Part shown: positions 60,470 through 64,000 of the stretch, piece after piece
Numbering within the stretch: position 1 is the stretch's first letter
Layout of the letters: each line of letters opens with the position of its first letter
From: Pseudofabraea citricarpa
Lineage: Eukaryota; Ascomycota; Leotiomycetes; Helotiales; Dermateaceae
Assembly (NCBI GenBank): GCA_029641185.1
Contig: JAPWGK010000037.1
Location: forward strand, 158,219 to 222,218
Direction: 5' to 3'
Length of the DNA stretch: 64,000 bases
Program-made: the position numbers and the translations under genes
The notes under the pieces: model-generated
Told to the model about the DNA's origin: nothing
Seen by the model: only the letters and a program-made list of their open reading frames with translations
Database searches by the model: none

Positions 60470-62850
60470 TAAAGATATTAATCTTCTTTTATTAATAAAT
60501 TCTTTTATAAAAGAATTTATATATCTTTAGATTATTAGCTTAATCGATTTATTCTTTAGCTATAATTAAATCTTATTAGCTAAATAAAATAAAAACTTAA
60601 TTACTTTTTTTATAGATAATATTAGACTACTAAGAGTTATTACTCTTATATAAGATACGATAAATTTAATAACTTAGTTTATATATATTATATCTAAAAT
60701 ATTTTTTTCTCTAAATTCTTATATTACTAAATTATTCCTTAATAATATTAGTATTAAAGGATCTTATTTATAATATAATAATAAAAAAGTTTTTCTAGGA
60801 GTTTAATAATTTATAATAAAATATATATAAAATCTTAGTAAGATATTACTTAAGCTTAAGAGGATAAATTTAATTATTAGTCCTAAGTCTAAGTTTTATA
60901 TAAAAGATATTAAAGTTATTAGATTCGTTTATAACCCTAAGAGTAAATCGCTTATTAATATAAAAATTATAAAGTTAATTAATTAGTTAGATTTAATTAA
61001 TACTAAAGAGATTTATATCTTCTTAGGAATTTATATATATTATTATATTTAAATTAAAACTTTTATATTTATTATAAAACTATTATATAAGTTATTAAAA
61101 AAGAATATAATATTTAAGTAAGATAAAAGATACTAAAGAACTAAACTAAAACTTATTAAAATATTAGTAAAAGCTTCTTATTTTATTATAATTAATTATA
61201 AGCTTAAAGTAAGAATAATTTATATTATTATTAATATAAGTTTAAATAACTAAGAAAATATACTCTTATAAGATAATAAAAATAAAAAGAAGTATTCTAG
61301 TAGGTATAAGTTAAGAATATAAAATCTAATTAAGCGTAATTATAATATTATTAAATATAAGTATAAAAGTATTCTTAAGATACTTAAGAAAATAAAAGAA
61401 TATATTATTAGAGTATATTTTACTTTTAAGATAAATACTAATATATTTATTACTTAGCTTAATAATATTACTTTAGATATACCTAGTATATTATTAATAA
61501 GATAAATTACCTAGATTTAATTATTCGATTTTAAAGTCGTATATATATCTAGTAAAAAGAATAAAATTATAAATATATTATCTTATTATCTTATTATAAA
61601 AAAGAAACTTAAAAATAAAAAGTAAAAAAAAGAAATTAATAATTATATTATCTTTTAACTTAGTTTTCTTTAAATAATACTTATTTTAAGATCTTATATT
61701 TACTTAAATACTAAAATAAATATTATCCTCTAGGATAAATAAAATCTTAAGTCGAAATAAATTATAATATTTCTTATAACCCTTAAAAAATTAGCTAATA
61801 TTAGAGATAAAAAATAATTAATATTTTAATAATATATTATAAGATTCTAAGTATACTAAAGTATATTATAATAGAAATCTACTAAGAGTAAATATAAATA
61901 ATATATTATTAATAATCTAAAAGAATAAGTAAATATTATTAAGGAATTATATAATAAAGAAATATATAAGAGATAAAAGATAATATATATAAAAGTAATA
62001 AAATATTACTTCTAAGAAAGATATTATAAATAAGTAAAAGTATATATAACTTTATATCCCTAGTATTAATTTAGGTTATATAATATTACTTATAAGATAA
62101 TTTATATAATTAAAGTATTATATATATATTATAAATAATATCTAGATATTATTAATCTTTTATTAAGTATAAGTAAGTCGTTTATTATTAATATATATAA
62201 GAAGATATTAGATATAATTATAAAATATATTATCTCTAAAATAAATTTTACTTATATTATAGCTTTTATTAAAAAAGATATTCTTTATATCTATAATATA
62301 TTTAAGATATTTATTATTAATAAAAGACCTAAGAACTAAAGAAACCTTAATAATCTTATATCTAAGCTTAAGTTTATTAAGATATAAGTAAATACTTATA
62401 ATTCTTATACCTAAGGCTTAATTAAAAGAAGTTACTTTAATATTAAGATAATTTTATCTAAGATTATAAATAAGATATTTAAGAATTAGCTAAAATATAT
62501 TAAGAATATTTACTTTATAGATAATATTATAATAAAAGCTCTTATAAAGTTTATTATATTTTATTTATAGTTTAGCTTTAAGATTATATTTATTATTAAA
62601 AGTAAATATCTAATATAATAATATCTAAGATAAAACCTAATTAAAAAGATAAATAAAAAGTCTTTAATTATTTTATATATTAAGTAACTTAAAATTTATA
62701 ATAAATATATACTAGAAGTTTTATTAATAAAATAATATAAACGCTAAGAATTAAAAGAAGCTATTAATTATAATTATATCTTATATAAAAAATTACTCCT
62801 TAAAAGAAATATTATTCTTATATTTGATATTATATAAGAAGCTAATATAT
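60470..62850 (+). mobile_element. Ty3/gypsy LTR-retrotransposon pol relic, RIP-inactivated
   Basis: Reading one plus-strand frame from about 60474, with many stops, gives a recognisable gypsy reverse transcriptase pattern: the SLIDLF(S)GYNQI region, a TT/LPQG-like strand, and the catalytic FLDDI box present as FLNNIS at about 60735-60752, where both Asp codons became AAT. An RNase H relic follows (about 61200-61600, ending with the strand ITWI*LFDFKV). Around 62260-62560 an integrase core can be followed, including the position of the GGPEN-type motif and GLIERSYFNI. Stops are mostly TAA or TAG at places expected for CAA, CAG or TGG codons, as RIP would cause. Gag and protease probably lie upstream (about 57-60 kb) but I cannot delimit them, nor the LTRs. 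Confidence 0.75.
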
Positions 62851-64000
62851 TAAAATAATAAGCGCTTAATTTTAGGTAAAAAGACTTATATATAATTTTA
62901 AAAACTAATAATAAGAAGAATACCTATTAGCTTAATAAAATAAATATAACTTCTTTTTATAATACTTATATAAGATATAAATTAAAGAAATTTATTTAAA
63001 GAGAAAATATTTATATTCTTACTAATAATATTAAGCTTTCTAAAGATAAAACTATTATTAAAGTATTAATATATCTAGATCTTAAAGACCCTAATAAGCT
63101 TTTACTAAGTCCTAAGATAAAACTTACTAGTAATTTACCTAGGCCTTTAAAAATATCCTTATAATTATAAGAGTAACTTAATAATCTTAGGTTAATTTCC
63201 TAAGTATTAGCTAAGATAAATTAATAAGATAATATATAAGAAACTTTTTTAAAGAAAACTAATAATAATAAGATTAATATAATTATTAAAGATATTAAAG
63301 AAAAAGTATTAAAAGAAGCTTTTATTATACGATCTTAAGTAATTATATAAGTTACTTATATAAAAGAGATTTTTAGATAATAAGAACTTAATAAATAATA
63401 AGAATTAATTTTATACGAAAAAAAGCTAATAATAATAATTAGATAAGAAATTAATTATAATATATTAATAATAATAAGTAAAAGACTAAGAATAAAATAT
63501 TTTTCTCTAGAGTATTTTTTTTATTCTTAGCTTAATATAAGATATTTTAATACCTAATATTTTAAAGAAAAAATTATATTTAGCTTAAGATTTAAATATC
63601 TTTTAGTAGCTTCTCTTATTTAATATTTTACTAATAAATTTCCTTTTATATTATTATTATTATTTTTATATATTATTTATTTAAGTTTAATTTTATTTTC
63701 TTAATTTAAGTATTATTTCTTTATTTATTTTTTTTTTATAATTAAAAGATAACTAATATATTAGAAGAAAGAAAAGAAAGTCCTTAAATTATAAAAAGTC
63801 CTTTAAGAATTAAAAGTAATAATAAAACTCTAAGAGTTTTTACTAAGTATATATTAAATATTCTAGGTATTATTAATAAGTTTATCTAAGTAATTCTTTA
63901 AATAATTTTAAATAAAATTTATATAAATATAAGATAAAAATATTATAAATTATTAAGTAAAATAATACTTTGATTTTATAAGTATAAATCTATTTATTTA

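Larger units (their letters stand above)
50227..64000. repeat. AT-extreme RIP-mutated transposon block, running off the right edge
   Basis: From about 50227 to the end the sequence is almost entirely A and T by eye, dense in TAA/TTA/TAT words and nearly empty of open frames, in sharp contrast to the gene-bearing 50 kb. This is the appearance of a repeat-induced-point-mutation isochore. At its left edge are CCTATAGGG-type words and a short palindrome (CGGGTT... AACCCG, 50244-50270). Simple tracts, a 19-nt tandem repeat and a gypsy pol relic lie inside. No functional host gene was seen. Confidence 0.9.

Overview
The window is genomic DNA of a filamentous ascomycete (Pezizomycotina). Genes are split by short GT-AG introns, mostly about 45-60 nt, and transcribed singly from both strands. 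Several families are typical of this group: an AA9 polysaccharide monooxygenase, a FluG-like protein, an RTA1-like protein, fungal AAA and DUF7708 proteins and an rvt gene. The last 13.8 kb is an AT-extreme block with the look of repeat-induced point mutation (RIP). The mix would suit a Leotiomycete, but I cannot name a species.

Layout. 0-8.4 kb: a partial vacuolar-type MFS transporter (-), a MARVEL-like membrane protein (+), a HAD hydrolase (-) and a PRISE-type short-chain reductase (+). 8.7-17.9 kb: an accessory-looking stretch with a serine hydrolase-ankyrin protein (-), a doubtful small secreted protein (-), a DUF7025-type AAA ATPase (-) and, divergent from it, a DUF7708 protein with a degenerate NTPase region (+). 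18-27 kb: an RTA1-like 7TM protein (-), an enoyl-reductase-like MDR enzyme (-), a classical SDR (+), a relic repeat and an FAD monooxygenase (+). 27.6-38.3 kb: surface and secreted proteins, namely a Ser/Thr-rich possibly GPI-anchored protein (-), a pepsin-like protein lacking the first catalytic Asp (+), a carboxylesterase with an in-frame TAA (+) and an SGNH/GDSL esterase (+). 38.6-49.1 kb: Rit1 initiator-tRNA 2'-O-ribosyl phosphate transferase (-), an intact cellular reverse-transcriptase gene of the rvt family (+), an AA9 LPMO (-) and a FluG-like amidohydrolase/glutamine-synthetase fusion (-). 49.6-50.2 kb: the 5' part of an FMN-dependent alpha-hydroxy-acid dehydrogenase, cut by the AT-rich block that fills the rest and contains a recognisable Ty3/gypsy pol relic.

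Most genes look like independent units. Possible functional pairs are the divergent AAA ATPase/DUF7708 genes and the divergent FluG-like/FMN-dehydrogenase genes. The strongest points for follow-up are the rvt gene, the RIP-damaged margin of the AT block with its truncated gene, the nonsense codon in the carboxylesterase, and the NLR-like accessory cluster at 8.7-17.9 kb. All intron positions were assigned by hand from splice signals, frame continuity and remembered family consensus. No search was run.
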